A stretch of 64,000 nt of DNA from Amborella trichopoda. Taxonomy: Eukaryota; Streptophyta; Magnoliopsida; Amborellales; Amborellaceae. A program made the position numbers and the translations under genes. The notes under the pieces were generated by a model. It was not told where the DNA came from and searched no databases. It saw only the letters and a list, made by a program, of their open reading frames with translations. Below are positions 33,985 through 46,440 of the stretch, in pieces. How positions within the stretch are numbered: position 1 is the stretch's first letter; every line of letters starts with the position of its first letter. The stretch spans positions 2,877,068 through 2,941,067 of the forward strand of contig NW_006499364.1 in NCBI RefSeq assembly GCF_000471905.2, read 5' to 3'.

Positions 33985-36900
33985 CAATTACTTATTGATC
34001 TCTACGCTGCATGCCGCAGGAGAAGTCTCGGTTCCCTGGACATGCTCCTTCAGTTCAGCCACCATTTGAGTCTTGTCCTCCATCGCCACAGTTTCAGACT
34101 CAATGGTGCGAGTGAGTTCGGATAAATCTGCAACCAAAGAGGCCTCCATAGCTCTCCTATGAATCATCTCCATCTCAAGACCAGCAAATTCCTGGCTTAA
34201 TATTCACATCTCTTCTCTTATTTCGATCATCCTCTTATAGCTACCTTGCGCCTCCCTCTTGAGATCCTGCTGAAGGCTAGTGATAGTGGCCTTCTTCTCA
34301 TTGCAAGAATCTATCTCCTCTTGAAGGCGCAAGATGGACTCCTCTTAGGAGGCTAACCTACTGGTCTGCACCTCATGATGAAGTATTCCTGATCGTCATC
34401 TCTCCAGCTCATTTGGAGTTGCATCAAAATGGGAAAGGACTTCTGGCTCACTCACAACCATAGTAGTTGCGGCAGGAAATTCCCTAAGCTTGGCCAAATC
34501 CTCGCCCAGCTCATTGAAAGGCAGCTCCCTTAGACCTTGAAGGCCTGCACGTAGCATGCCTGCAATCATACCAGAAACCCTGCTAAAAATGGGCCTAGAT
34601 GATGCCGTTGGGATTGCTATTACTGAAGAAACTCCATTTTCAAGGACCGGTCTTGTAGAAGTTCCATATGAACCACTGGCTCCTCTGAAACGCTGGCAAA
34701 GTCAAGAGCTTCTCGCACCTCGGACCTAGAGGCCACCCCAGCCTCAACCTGCCTGGATTCTTCAACACCAGTCTAGTTGCCTTGACCCTCGCCTATGGGG
34801 GCCTCCATTTCTATCCCAGCAGGTTCCGAGGAAGCCCGTTCACCTTACTCCTCACCCTCCTGAACTGCCACGCCAGCATTAGCAAGTTTAGGAACAACCT
34901 CATCCCTTTGGCCTTCACCAATCCCCAATTCCGCCCCATCCATGGTTTATTCCATCTGGCCTGCACCCCTCAACAGCGAGAACCTCGACCACGAAAAGCT
35001 CAACTCCTTCGTCTTCACAATCTATTTTCTTAGGTGCAGCAGCCTCTTGACACTCATGGGCATCATGAACCATGGGCCCTTCTTCTTGAACAATCATCCA
35101 TGCCTCAGTCGGGGCACTAAACCCTTGAAGCACAGAGGCCACATCAGCATTAGATTTCCTTCTTGGAGCTGTTTCCAAGGGGCTTTCAACTCATCTGCCT
35201 CCATCGAAGCCGGCTGTAACTTAAGAACTACCCTTGGACTTAGAGGCGCCTCCTCAAGGTTCGAAGTCATTTCCCAGGCAGAGACAATAACAATGGGTTC
35301 AGAAGGGCTGGAGTCGTTTGCTTCAGTCTATGAAGAAGAAGAAAACAATCCAAAAGGACCGGTCTTGTAGAAAGTGTAGAAGGTGACATTAGGGGAGTTG
35401 CTAAATAATCTGAGTCGGTGCATGAGTGCCGGTTGGAGAAGAGCCTTTCCTTTTCTTTCCCCCTGTCAGAGGAGGAACAGCCGCTTCAGAACTCGTTCCT
35501 TAAGAAGGGCTTCTAGCCAACCTATTATGAGGACCACTCCCTATCAGTGCGTTCAAGTCCTGAATGGGACGCCCCTCATAACCTCGGACCTTTCGGCCCT
35601 CATTCCACTCAAATATGGAACTAAGATTATAAAAATTCTCCCAATTCTCATCTTCATCGCAAAAAATTCCGGCGAAGTGTAATCGGACGCTATCTCACGT
35701 GGAATCCTAAAGCCTACCAGTTAGAGGGATATTCCAAGACAAAAACCTCGCCGAGAGCAGGAGTATCCACCAGTCTCCTCTACTTGGTATCCTGATGCCA
35801 GTTACCGTTCTCCCCTTTCCTGGGGTGATCAGCATCCCAATATCCTTTGCTGGTAATTCTCCACCAGTTTGCATAAGCCTCAGTCATTCGAACCTTCCTG
35901 TCGAAGTGAGGTAACACATACTTGCTGATCCATGTCATTTCTAGACATGTGGACCAAGCGGTCCGTATGTGTTCTAGCAACTAGCACTCTTGGAGAGTCC
36001 CAAGCTCTTCTGTTCCCCATGTTCACCTTGCCCCAGTGCTTTTCAAAAAACACAGAGAAGGGGCAACTCTGATCAAGCCCATGCTAGAGAGAAGCGGTGG
36101 GAGAAATACCCTTCTAATCTGGCACTGTGCGAAGTCCATAAGGTAGAACTCCTTCTTTAATGCTCAGGATGAACATGAGTTCTCTAATGGTTGTTGGAGC
36201 ACCGTCTAGCTCCTTCCCCAATTCATCAATGAAAACATGATCAGTAAAATACCCAACCGAAAATGGAACCCGTCACATGTTTAAGGAGTCATTCCCAAAT
36301 AAACTTCGAGCTTCCCTTGGGGTATGGAAGCTAGCCTTTTGCTCTGAAATCCTCATTAATAAGGGCCACAGTTTGTTCCTCGTGCCCTGGTTCTTAACAT
36401 AGGAGTCGGGGAAATTGGCCCCTAGCCACTCATATACATAATGGATGGGGATTAGAGTCTTAAACTCCCCAGGAAATGCCTCTCCTCCTAAATGTCATTC
36501 CTTCCCTATTTTCCTTTGTAAGACTTTCCACGGGAGATAGCCCCCAAGCCATGGTAAATATTGCACAAGACTGGTTGAGCAAGGGCACACTCACGCCCTC
36601 CGGCCATGTCACAGGTTGCATAGAATACGCCTAGTCGAATATTGTCTGCCCATCTAGGGAGCATGAACTTGCACAAAAATAAGGCCAAATATGCGGCTAA
36701 GAAGACACAATCATCACTGGTCTCTGATTAATACACGGGAGGCGTCCCCTTCACAACTGCCTTCCCTTTCCCTTTCGCAGTACCCCAACTGCCTTTGGGA
36801 TAGTCCCCACAAAAGAATTTCACCCATTCGATGAAGGTTACCTGGCTGTTGCTAGACTGTGAATGGAACAATTGATAGGCCTCGAAAACCTTTCGGAGAC

Positions 36901-37490
36901 TAGCAGGTGGCTTTTCTCTCCCCAAGCTAGCACCACCAAAGATGATCGAGTTCTTAGGCCCAAACTCATCATACATCACCCCGATCATTGGAAGGCCCCC
37001 AATAAAATGATGATCTATCAAAGAGATTTCTACTTCCCCATGCACAAGAAGCTAGGTATTGTTGACGTGACTGCATGTCTCAAGAATACCTTGATCATAT
37101 TGGAGCACCGATCATAGTAGCTGCCCGAACACTGGACCGCTGCTAGTAGAGATGAACGTTCAAGAATGCTTCTTTACGACACCAACACCTTAGCTGTCCA
37201 GGAAGCGTATCCCTTCAAATATTGGTGCTCCCCTTATATTCGAAGGCCCCTCCCTGATCAAATTACTCCCTTTGTCTGCATCATTCGCTTTCCTAGGGTG
37301 AGCAAGTTCCCCCCCAGAAGCTATATTCATGTGCATACAATGAAGGAGCGCCACCCGTTCTTCAATACTGACATTGCAGTCATAAGCCTCGTGGACTTCA
37401 AAACAAATCGAGTTAGTGATAAAAGTGACACTGAGAGGCTCCTCGGGCTTTCATACTGACTTTGTCATCCAAATGGGCTTCCCCCTTGAT
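33985..37490 (-). pseudogene. Antisense PMD gene of element C
   Basis: It runs opposite to gag and protease, between the pol remnant and the 3' UTR. From about 37,080 the plant mobile domain reads HGEVEISLIDHHFIGGLPMI, GVMYDEFGPKNSIIFGG, KPPASLRKVFEAYQLFHSQ and VTFIEWVKFFCGDYPKGSWG. Then come DDCVFLAAYLALFLCKFMLP, ADNIRLGVFYATCDMAGG and CALAQPVLCNIYHGLGAISR (to 36,506). A second block near 35,780-35,980 includes TWISKYVLPHFDRKVRMTEA and YANWW. The C-terminal third (33,985-34,350) is a Glu/Arg/Leu-rich probable coiled coil (EESILRLQEEIDSCNEKKAT, LSELTRTIESETVA). Antisense extra ORFs are known in some Tat elements. Several stops and frameshifts are present. Its role for the element is unknown. 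Confidence 0.75.
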
Positions 37491-38556
37491 AGAGACTCAT
37501 AGATGAATTCATAGATACCGACCTCTCCTCCTTGTGGAAGGTTCTTTACATCAGGAATTCGGTAAGAAGACACAGCCATTATAAAGAGCTTCAGGTACTA
37601 GATAAGCCTAGGTTGGGTCTTCAGTGGCTAAGAACAGGCTGTATTGTCAGAGGCCTAGCACCGGTTGAGTTTCTAGAAGCCTAACACCAATTGCGTTTAC
37701 GAAACCTAGCACCTACTGAGTTTCTAGAAGGTTAGCATCGGTTGTGTTTACGAGGGCTTATCGCCGACTGTGATTTCAAAAGCTGAGCACCGGCTGTGTT
37801 TTTAAAAGACCCAGCGCCTGCTGTGTCGACTAATGCTTAGCTCTGGCTGTGCAGTCAAAGCTTAGCACCGGCTGTGTCTACCAACGCTTAGCGTAGGTTG
37901 CGTCTGTTAATGCATAGCGCTGGTTATGTTTGCCAACATCTAACACTGGTTGTGTTCAAATCTCTCACACATGCGACGGATTCTAGGTGTGACACCTCAA
38001 GCCTTGCCACGCCGCCTGACAACGGTCGCCACGTCCTGCTACGCCGCTTGACACACATCTCGTATGTACGAATGGAAACCATTCACCTTCGTTCTAACAG
38101 TCTAGTTTCAAAGACGGTCCGTTCCCTGACCCTTCAATTTCTCGTCGGAGCTCCTCCTCCGCTGCCAGAAAGCCTATGCAACTTCCCCAAAGTCATCGAG
38201 AAATCACTACACCCGTCAGAGAACTACAAGGAATTGCCGAAAACCCCAGGGCCGCTTACTGTTACAACCTTCGTCTCTTCTTCCACTCGCCAACTTGTAA
38301 AACTACGGCCGGAGTCCCTCGGTGAACCACCTTACCCTGCAAACTCCGACAAATCCTAGCCCTCCGTAGTGGCTTGTTCTTTTCTCAGCCAAGATGTCCT
38401 CCTGCGTCCCGGCAAACTCTGGCCAAACCTAGCTGAAATCTCTTGTGTGCTCACGAAAGCTCTTGCCAGAAACCTCCCACTTGCTGTTTAAACTTTCGAC
38501 CTTAAAAGCTTTTTATTTTTACCCTTCAGTTAGAAAAGTGAAAATGGGCTTTTACC
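37491..38556 (-). other. Leader and repeat DNA upstream of the antisense PMD gene
   Basis: Between the TATA-like element and the PMD coding part. At 37,630-37,970 are ~30-bp repeats of the type TTAGCACCGGCTGTGTC. At 37,990-38,500 is a mixed GC-rich stretch related in parts to 48,180-48,480 of D (ACTCCGGCC words). Reading on either strand is broken, so this may be 5' UTR plus first exon. Confidence 0.4.
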
Positions 38557-38566
38557 CCTTTATATA
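38557..38566 (-). promoter_or_regulatory. TATA box-like element for antisense transcription in C
   Basis: On the minus strand: GTTGGTTATATAAAGGGGTA, a near-consensus plant TATA box, followed by AAAAGCCCATTTTCACTTTT. It faces the antisense PMD gene. D has the aligned sequence on its antisense (plus) strand with the box decayed to TATGTAAG (48,153). Confidence 0.6.
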
Positions 38567-38679
38567 ACCAACGTTTTCTCCAAAAGACCTTCACAAATTG
38601 GGAATCCTAGCCATGTCCATGAAGACCGCACGTCAATGGGCCGGATCGGATAGGGTTCTGACCAGAGGCCCGAGGCAAG

Positions 38680-38960
38680 TCTCAGCGCCGCCTGTATTGT
38701 CGGTGACTACAGCGTCAGCTGCGTCCTCAATAACTACAGTGCCAACTACATCCTCAGTAACCCTAGCACCTGTTATGACCTCAGTAACCCCAGCACCGGT
38801 TGTGCCCTCAATAACCCTAGCGTCTGCTCTGTCCTCAATAACCGCAGCACCGCCTGCGTTCTCAATGACTCAGCATTGGTTGTGATTAAGAGATAGCACG
38901 GGCTGTCCTCAGCGCCGGCTATGTTCAAGAAACACGGTTGGTCGTTCTTAGCACCGGATG
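38680..38960. repeat. ~30-bp tandem repeat in C 3' UTR
   Basis: Imperfect units such as CCTCAGTAACCCCAGCACCGG and TTGTGCCCTCAATAACCCTAG, about nine copies. The AGCACCGGYTGTG word links them to the repeats at 37,630-37,970 and to the LTR palindromes. Confidence 0.75.
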
Positions 38961-38999
38961 TGTTTTTTTAACAAACCCGGTGCCAACTAAATGCTTAAG

Positions 39000-39960
39000 G
39001 AATGAGGGTCACAGCACCTGTCGCTAGCCGTGTTTTAAACAATCTATTATCGCATACACTAGATCGAAGCCGTGTGTGTCCTATTTCTGTTATCCCCATT
39101 GAAGTTGCAACTTGACTGTGACCTATTATCTCCAGCAAAGTAGAACCCAGGTCATTCAAACTCAGGTCATAACTTCTCATCCCCAGTAGGAGAGTCATAC
39201 TCATACTGCAGCTTATTAGCCCCAGTGGCTCTGCCTCATACATAGTTACTCTGTCCTCAATGATGTAAAGGACCCACATTTGACCCCTTTCCCCCAATGA
39301 AGTTGGCCTTCCCATCTGAGTCTCTTGCTCGCTTTAATCATTTTATCCTCAGGGAATCACACTTACCCTCCTAATCCCCAGCAAAGTTTGCCACTCCTCG
39401 TAGGGCCATCATCTCAATCTAAAAAGCTCTGTGCTTGTGTATAGCCATAACCATTTTATCCCCAGGGGATTAGATTGCTATCCACAGACCTATTCCCCGT
39501 GGAGCTTCACCAACATGGCGACCCACACAATGGTCTGTGCTGCATGACCTTAAACTGCACAGCCTCGGTCTAGTTGCATGACCTTAAATATCATGGTCCA
39601 AACTATATGACCTTAAACTATAGTGGACCTCTAGTTGCACGACCTTAAACTGTATAGTCCAAGCCGCAAGACTCGACACCACAGTCCAAATTATACTACC
39701 CTAAACTATAGTGTAGGTCTAGCTGCACGATTCTAAACTGCACGGTCCAAGCTATATGACTTTAAACTATGGTACATGTCCTAGCCACATGACGTTAGCA
39801 TCATGGTCGAAACTATACAACCATAAACTATAGTGAAGGTCTAGTCGCACGACCTTAAACTGCATGGTCCCAGTTGCATGGCTTTAAACTGCATAACTTA
39901 TGACCTTAAACCATAGTGCATGTCCTGACCGCATGATGATAAACTTCTTTGCATAGGTCC
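39000..39960. repeat. C 3' UTR repeats (CCCCAGTGG and GACCTTAAACTGCATGGTC types)
   Basis: First come diverged CCCCAG(T/C)-containing phrases (39,120-39,500). From 39,530 there are a dozen ~37-bp units of the form TGCATGACCTTAAACTGCA, CGGTCC. The same units occur in inverse orientation in D's 3' UTR (46,900-47,590). Confidence 0.8.
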
Positions 39961-41747
39961 TACATGTGTGACCATAAACTCGGCCCCACATACGCACACA
40001 CACCTTTTACGTGCATCTTCATGCATGTCTTCCCTAACCGACCCATTCGTGGGCGTGCACCACCTTCACTACCTGCCCAGTGAGTTCATTCATTTCACCA
40101 TCCTCCACTATTCCCCAGTGAGTCATACCTATTGTCACAAAACGACGACCTATCCTGCCACCCATACTCATCGTAAGCTAGTGGGACACCACATTTCACT
40201 TTCCTTTTATGCATCATCCACCTTCCATAAGTAGCCATGTGTTATTGTCCCCAAGTGAGTCAAACCACCACCATACTCACTCCATGGCCTCCATAGACTC
40301 CTATCCATCTCCACTACAGTCCAACTGTATGACCTTAAACTAGAGTGCACATCCTGGCCGCATGACATTAAAAGGCTTCGTATATGTCCCGAAAGCAGGA
40401 CCCTAAACATGCCTTCACAAAAAAAAGAAAATCATAATAATAATAATAACGGGCATGAGTAAAATTGATGGATGGGCATGGTCACAAAACCATGAGCAAA
40501 AAAGTTTCGTGAATAAAAACCGGGCACGGTAAAAATCGAAAAGGGCACTGTGAGTAGAAATGGAAGAATAAGGGTGGACATGGTCGAAAGGTCATGAGTA
40601 AAAGAGCCCCAAATAAAAGGAAGGTGGTGAAAACCATATTTACGGCACTGCTTCCCAAGGTCAAGTGAAAACCCACAAAGGACGCTTGAACCAATAAACA
40701 GGTTGATGCAGCACTCGCCTCACCAGGCGACTTTGGCCCACACTAAAAATAAGGAAAAAAAATCCTTGGCTTCATCATACCAAGACCCCAAAAATACGAG
40801 CTTTAAGGAAAAGATTCCAACAACCTGAGTCTATTCGTAAAAAAGATTCGAAAGATAGAACAGTCGCCCAGACGGCAAGACAAGTCTCATGAGGAAGAAC
40901 ATTATTCCCACGAAGTCACCAACGCACTCTAAAAATGCTAAAGGCCACTACAAAGGAAAGAAACTGACAAAGCCGGGATGAACTTGTTAGAGACTTTAGT
41001 CTGCCTAGCCACAATTCCCTCTAACCAACAGGCTCAAACTTTTGAGACTGGCTAACAAAAATGCCCCCGACTAGACCCCGCCGATGGGTTCCACAGATGT
41101 ATCTTGACTATCAAAAGCAAACCTAGTGTAGCAGTAAACAACGCCAACCAAAGGCTCTTAAGCAAACATTCAAGGAAATCATTCTGACAAACCAAAAGAC
41201 ACACCAAGGAGGCTAAGTCAGCCATGACTTTGGGCTTTCTATGTAACGACTGGCTAGCAGTGGGCAGGGGTTATACCCAAAGCTGGTCACCTTGATAAAC
41301 TGAGGTACACTACCCGTCGCGGAACAACTGGAGCACGACGTAGACGAGTGCCCACCAAAGGCTCTTTTGTTGCCTATCCAAGACAAGAAACCCACACCAA
41401 ATGGGAACAATGTCCTTCAACATGGCACGCAATTGCCAGACAGGCATGATTCTAACTAAGGATGTCTGTATAAAATCCTCAACTTCAGAACCTTAAACAG
41501 TCCACACGAGGGTGAGGACTTTGATAAAATCCCTTAAAAAAGTCTCTTCTCCCCCTAAAGTCTCCACGAACAGACCTGCAAACAATGCATCCCTGCGTCT
41601 AAGCATCCTGGTTGCGCCATTGCGTGAATCTCCTCGGCGTTCACGTGGTCTTGTGGCTAGAAAGAAAACAAGCAATAAACCTGTAGGAAATTATCTAAAT
41701 GTCATCTTTCTCACTTCTCTCGAAGCACAACATTCGGCGGGGCAAGC
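39961..41747 (+). other. Remaining C 3' UTR and pre-LTR region
   Basis: Non-coding. Isolated GACCTTAAACT units recur at 40,330-40,410; GGGCATGAGTAAAA-like phrases at 40,450-40,640. The last 40 bases, CGAAGCACAACATTCGGCGG and GGCAAGC, match the bases before D's 3' LTR. Confidence 0.5.
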
Positions 41748-44700
41748 TGCTTGAACGCATTTTTCAGCACCTTGGTCCCTGATGCAGAATAAAGAGGAAA
41801 CACGTCAATAAAGCTTACAAAACAGTGGAAATTTTGACAATCTCATAATGGCTCCAAACATGGTCAAGTTCTTCCTCAGCACTCCAGAAGTTCACCTGCC
41901 ACGTTTCGTCGCATTCCAACATGTCTAAGGCAGTAAACAAAACCAAACAATTTTGGAAAAATCGGCCTTTAGCAACCTAAAATGGACCTTGCAACTAGAT
42001 CTCTATTTTTGGTGGGTCAAACAGCTGTGGGACCACCACCATTGGATCCAACAGGATCGAAAACCCTTATGGGTCATGTTTCGGCTCAATCCGGCACTCC
42101 AAAACAAAGTTATGAGTAAAATACTGAAAAGAGGTAGGTCACATGCTATTCCCGTGTGGCCACACTGCACCAAAAAACCATTAAAGGTGGTTTTTTTCGC
42201 AGTCACGGGCAGTGACTTTTGAGGCCTATATCTCACTTGATCCGAGTCAGATCGCCCTCAACTTTGGTGAACATGTTCGTCTCATCAAGGCGAGCATTTT
42301 GATATGTGGTACGCTCCATGAAGATGCTCGAGCAGAAAGATAAATTAGAAAGAAGTTACTGATCTGTGAAGAAAATTGCAGAAAATTCAGCAGCAGCACG
42401 CCTCACTCGAGCGGTCAAATCATGGTGCTTGCGTACCCAATCATCACGAAACCAATTGCAGTATGTGCGTAAGGTCTGAGGCTATCTTTAGTCCAAACAA
42501 GCGTACGATGAATGGTTGGATTTCACAAACAGAGGTGTCGAAGCTGCTGTAAATTTCAGACTTTGGATTTCAAGATTCTGGTCAAAATTTCAAGACGGCA
42601 AAATCTTCATCTGGACACGAAATTGAGGCGCACTTGTTGCAACGTGATCGTGACGGCATGCTTAGTGTGGTTCAGCGAAGAAAGAAAAGAAAAATATTGA
42701 GGAACGAGTTCACTATCAATCCAAAGTTTTCAAGATTTATCCAAAATTCAAGTCTCATGATCATGGCTCAAAAACATGATTCATCGCTCGAAATTAGCAT
42801 CAAATCGATCGCTATGCCGAGTCCTGCAATAAAATAATTATCTTTCGATCAAACGGGCATCAGAACAATCCCGGATCATTCATGGAAGATCATGCAACTT
42901 CTCGGGCAGCAGCAAGAACTGTTCTAGAATTTCACACATTGTTAGGTAGAGGCAAAATAGTCCTTTTACACACATTTTTAGAATTCTTTTTAATTCAATT
43001 AAATTGTAATTATCTTCAATTTTAAGTAAATTTTGGGCATCCACCTATGTTTGGGCCCAATTCTATATAAACATGCAATACTTCATTGTAAAATGGCCTT
43101 CAGTTCATTTCTTGAATCAGTCAATAAAGTTTCGATTTTTTCTTGAGTTCGTGGGTGCATCTTGGAGAGAGAAGAAAAGAGTCGATATCCCTCGGTAAGG
43201 TAACTTTCTCACTCCTCCCTTCTTTCTCTCTCCTCCCCTCTTTCTCTTACCTTTATCTCTCTTTCTCTCTCTTATTCTCATCTCTATCTCTCTCTTTATT
43301 CTTCTCATCTATATCTCTCTCTCTTCTTTTCATTTCTATCTCCCTCTTTCTCTTCTTCTCATCTCTATCTTTCTCTCTCTTCTTCGCATTTGTATCTCTC
43401 TCTCTCTTCTTCTCATCTCTATCTCTTTTTCTCTCTCTTCATCATCTAACACAACCGACGAAGCTCTGTGTCACCTGTATCCTTCTCTCTCCTCTCTTCT
43501 AAACACAACCGATAATACTTAGCACCGTCGGTGTCTTCTCTCTCTTCTTTATCTAACATAGCCGACAATGCTCAACGATGCCTGTATCCCCTCTTTCCTC
43601 TCTTCTTAACACAACCAACAATACTTAGCATTGTTTGTGTCCTCTCTTTCCTCTCTTTTTAACACAGCCGGTGAAGTTTAGCACCGTCTGTGTCCTCTCT
43701 CTCTTCTCTTCTTAACATAGCCGGTAATGCTTAGCGTCGTCTGTGTCCTCTCTCTCTTCTTTGTCAAACACAACATGTGATGCTCAGTGACACATGTGTC
43801 TTATCTCCCCTCTTCTTCTAACACAACTAGCATTGCTCAGCGCCGCCTGTATATTATTTCTCCTCTTCTTCTAACATAGACAGCGATGTTCAGTGACGTC
43901 TATGTCTTATCTCTCCTCTTCTTCTAACACAGCCAGTGATGGCTTAGCACCGTCTGTGTCCTCTCTTTCTTCTTCGTTTAACACAACTAGTGAAGCTTAA
44001 GCACCGCTTATGTTTTCTCATGCTTCTTCTCCTGCCACAATCGGTGAAGCTTAGTGTCGCAAGTGTCTCCTTATTTCTCTCTCGTATCTTTTCATGTCAT
44101 AGCCAGCGGAGACATATTGCCGACTAAGTTTCCTTCTTCCCCTCTCATTACCATCTGTGTCTTTGCATCTTCCTTCTCTCTTTTCTCACACTCTTCCCCT
44201 CCTTTCTTTCTTTTCCTCTCCTTCTTTCTATTTTTTATTTCTTCTCTTATCTTACTTCTTATTCTTTCTCTATGATCTCCATTCTTTCTGTTGTTCTTTT
44301 ATTTGATTACGAGGGGTCCAGATTAGCCTTTCAGTCTTATCGTCTAGCTGTAATGTTGTTGCGCTAAAATTATTGTGCTCACCTTACTGCCACGACAGAC
44401 TAACGATTATGTCTAGCTAGTTCGTTTCGGTATGGATGTCTCGTAGTACTTTTGTTGAGCCGATCTGAGTTACCGAGCCCGTTTTATTGCCACGTCAGGC
44501 CAATTACCTACCAGCTTAGTCATTGTGTTGATCTTCCCGCCTGGTCAAATTCTTCTCTTCCCCATCTTTCTTCTCTCATTATTCTCTTCTTCTTTTTGAA
44601 TATGCATGCTTGTGTATGTTCAATCGAAATCAAGGTGAGGTCTGTTGACCCACCAATCTTATAAATATTTGCCATATGTGTGTGATAGTAGAAAACAGGA

Positions 44701-44963
44701 AAATACAAGTCAAGGGAGGTGATTTCAAACAAGTTTTACTACTGAGGGGCTTTCTTTGTGATCTAAGAGGGCGCCTACGTGAGCTAGCCCGAGTAAGTCC
44801 CGAACTCACCTTGAATTCCTCTCTCATCGGTTGGTAATACCTGCCCTTGTTCTCGAACGAGGTTTCTGAGAGAGCAATCTCAAAGTCCTGAGTCTCCCCG
44901 AAACCCAAGAGCCTTACCACCCTATCATCCTGATCCGGAAGGCGAGATCGAGGCACCTAACCA
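41748..44963 (+). mobile_element. Element C 3' LTR
   Basis: It starts TGCTTGAACGC and ends GGCACCTAACCA, so the TG...CA ends are intact in this copy. It is 3,216 bp and aligned throughout to 24,809-27,927, including the CT-rich tract (43,200-43,440) and palindrome array (43,440-44,060). Confidence 0.9.
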
Positions 44964-44968
44964 GGTAC
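44964..44968. repeat. Target-site duplication, right, of element C
   Basis: GGTAC, partner of AATAC at 24,804. D's sequence resumes here with TTGTGATGGCCTTATG. Confidence 0.7.
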
Positions 44969-45406
44969 TTGTGATGGCCTTATGATGATGACTGAGCTAC
45001 ATGTTCACCCAACACTGAAGAAGGGATGATGATTGGGCTACGTGCTCACCCAGCATTGAAGAAGGATGTTGACTGGGCTACGTGTTCACCCAGCACTGAC
45101 GAAGGTAGAAATGATAGGAAGGAGAAGAAAAGAAATAGATGAAGAGATAAAAAGGAGAGAGGAAAAGAGGAAAGAGAGAAAGGGAGGCATGCATGGTGCT
45201 GCCACTGCAGTGCATGTCAAGAGAGAGAAGAAGAAAAGAAGAGAAAGAGGGCCTGCATGGTGCTGCCACTGCCGTGTATGTCAAGAGAGAAGAAGAAGAG
45301 AAGAGCAGAGAGAGAGAGGGGGATGTTGACTGGGCTACATGTTCATCCAGCACTGAAAAAAGGAGAAATGAAACGAAGAAAGAGAGAGAGGAGAATAGAG
45401 AAAGAG

Positions 45407-45461
<55 letters not shown>

Positions 45462-46160
45462 GAGAGTGAGAGAGAGAAAAAGAGAGAGAAAAGGGGAGAG
45501 AAAAAGAGAGGTGTGCACCGTGCTGCCACTGCCGTGCATATCCAGAGAAAAAAAAAGAAAGAGAGGAAGAGGGACACACACAGCGCTGCTACTATCGTGC
45601 ATGTCAAGAGAAAGAAGGAGAAAGAAAGAGAGAGAGGAAGAGGGACACACACGGCGCTGCCACTACCATGCACGTTAAGAGAAGAGAAGAGAAGAGAAAG
45701 AGAGATAAGCATGCAGGGTGCTGCCACTATTGTGCATATCAAGAGAAGAGAAGAGAAAGAGAGATGGATGATAGAGAAAGAGAAATCAAAAGGTATAAGA
45801 AGAGATAGAAAAATAGAGAGAAAGGGAGAGAGAGAGATAGGAAGATAGAGGAATAAGGAGAGAAAGAGAGATAAAAAAATAGGTAGAGAAATAGAGATGA
45901 AGAGATAGAAGAATAGAGAGACAAAGGGAAAGAAAGAGATAGGGAGAGAACGGAATAAGGAGAGAAAGAGAGATGAATAGAAAGAAAAGATAGAGCAATA
46001 GAGAGGAAGAGAGAAAGTTTTGAGAGAGAAAAGGAAAGCGGGAGATAGGGAGATAGAGAAAGAGATAGAGGTATAAGGGGAGAAAGAGAGATGAATAGAA
46101 AGAGAAATAGAGAAACAGATAGAGAAATGGAGTGGAAGAGAGAGAGAATGTTTTGAGGGA
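44969..46160 (-). repeat. GA-rich tract and palindromes in D 3' UTR
   Basis: A short direct repeat (GGCTACGTGTTCACCCAGCA, four or five times, 44,990-45,350) is followed by ~1 kb of GA-rich DNA. It is interrupted by palindrome cores such as GCATGGTGCTGCCACTGCAG followed by TGCATGTC (45,190, 45,250, 45,516, 45,580, 45,650, 45,715). ORFs here are artefacts. Confidence 0.85.
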
Positions 46161-46440
46161 TCTTGTCGATGTCCTAACCCTCACGGCACTGTTTTGTTTG
46201 TTTGAGGGATCCGGTTGAAGTCCTCACCCTCAAGGGACTGTTTGTGATTGGAGGGATTAATATTTTAAGTCCTCACCCTGTCGGGCGGTACTTGTGATGG
46301 CCTTGTGATAATGACTGGGCTACAATTTCACCCTGCAGTTAAAGAAGGATGATGACTGCGCTATGTGTTTACCCAGCATTGAAGAAGGATGTTGATGGGG
46401 CTACATGTTTACCCAGTGCCTTGCTCTTCTTTTCAGGTCC
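46140..46440. repeat. Second copy of the C insertion-site sequence within D
   Basis: GAGGGATCTTGTCGATGTCC, GGAGGGATTAATATTTTAAG, CCTGTCGGGCGGTACTTGTG and ATGGCCTTGTGATAATGACT match 24,720-24,808 joined to 44,969-45,060. D's 3' UTR thus holds this module twice, the left copy being the one C entered. It gives an independent picture of the empty site. Confidence 0.8.

Larger units (their letters stand above)
24809..44963 (+). mobile_element. Element C: non-autonomous Tat/Ogre-type retrotransposon with antisense PMD gene
   Basis: LTRs at 24,809-27,927 and 41,748-44,963, primer binding site at 27,931, and target duplications AATAC/GGTAC. Plus-strand order is leader ORF (28,019), ORF1-like region, gag with two zinc-knuckle-like motifs, retropepsin, and a linker ending in a GLGY motif. 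Then, with no RT, RNase H or integrase, comes a minus-strand PMD gene (37,490-33,985) with its own TATA-like element (38,557), repetitive 3' UTR and 3' LTR. The length is 20,155 bp. In the first ~119 LTR bases I count about 20 differences between copies. It sits in D's 3' UTR and so is younger than D. Confidence 0.9.

Noticed and set aside
41748..44963. A separate solo LTR unrelated to the gag region on the left
   Set aside because: It aligns end to end with 24,809-27,927, and the AATAC/GGTAC flanks tie both to one element.
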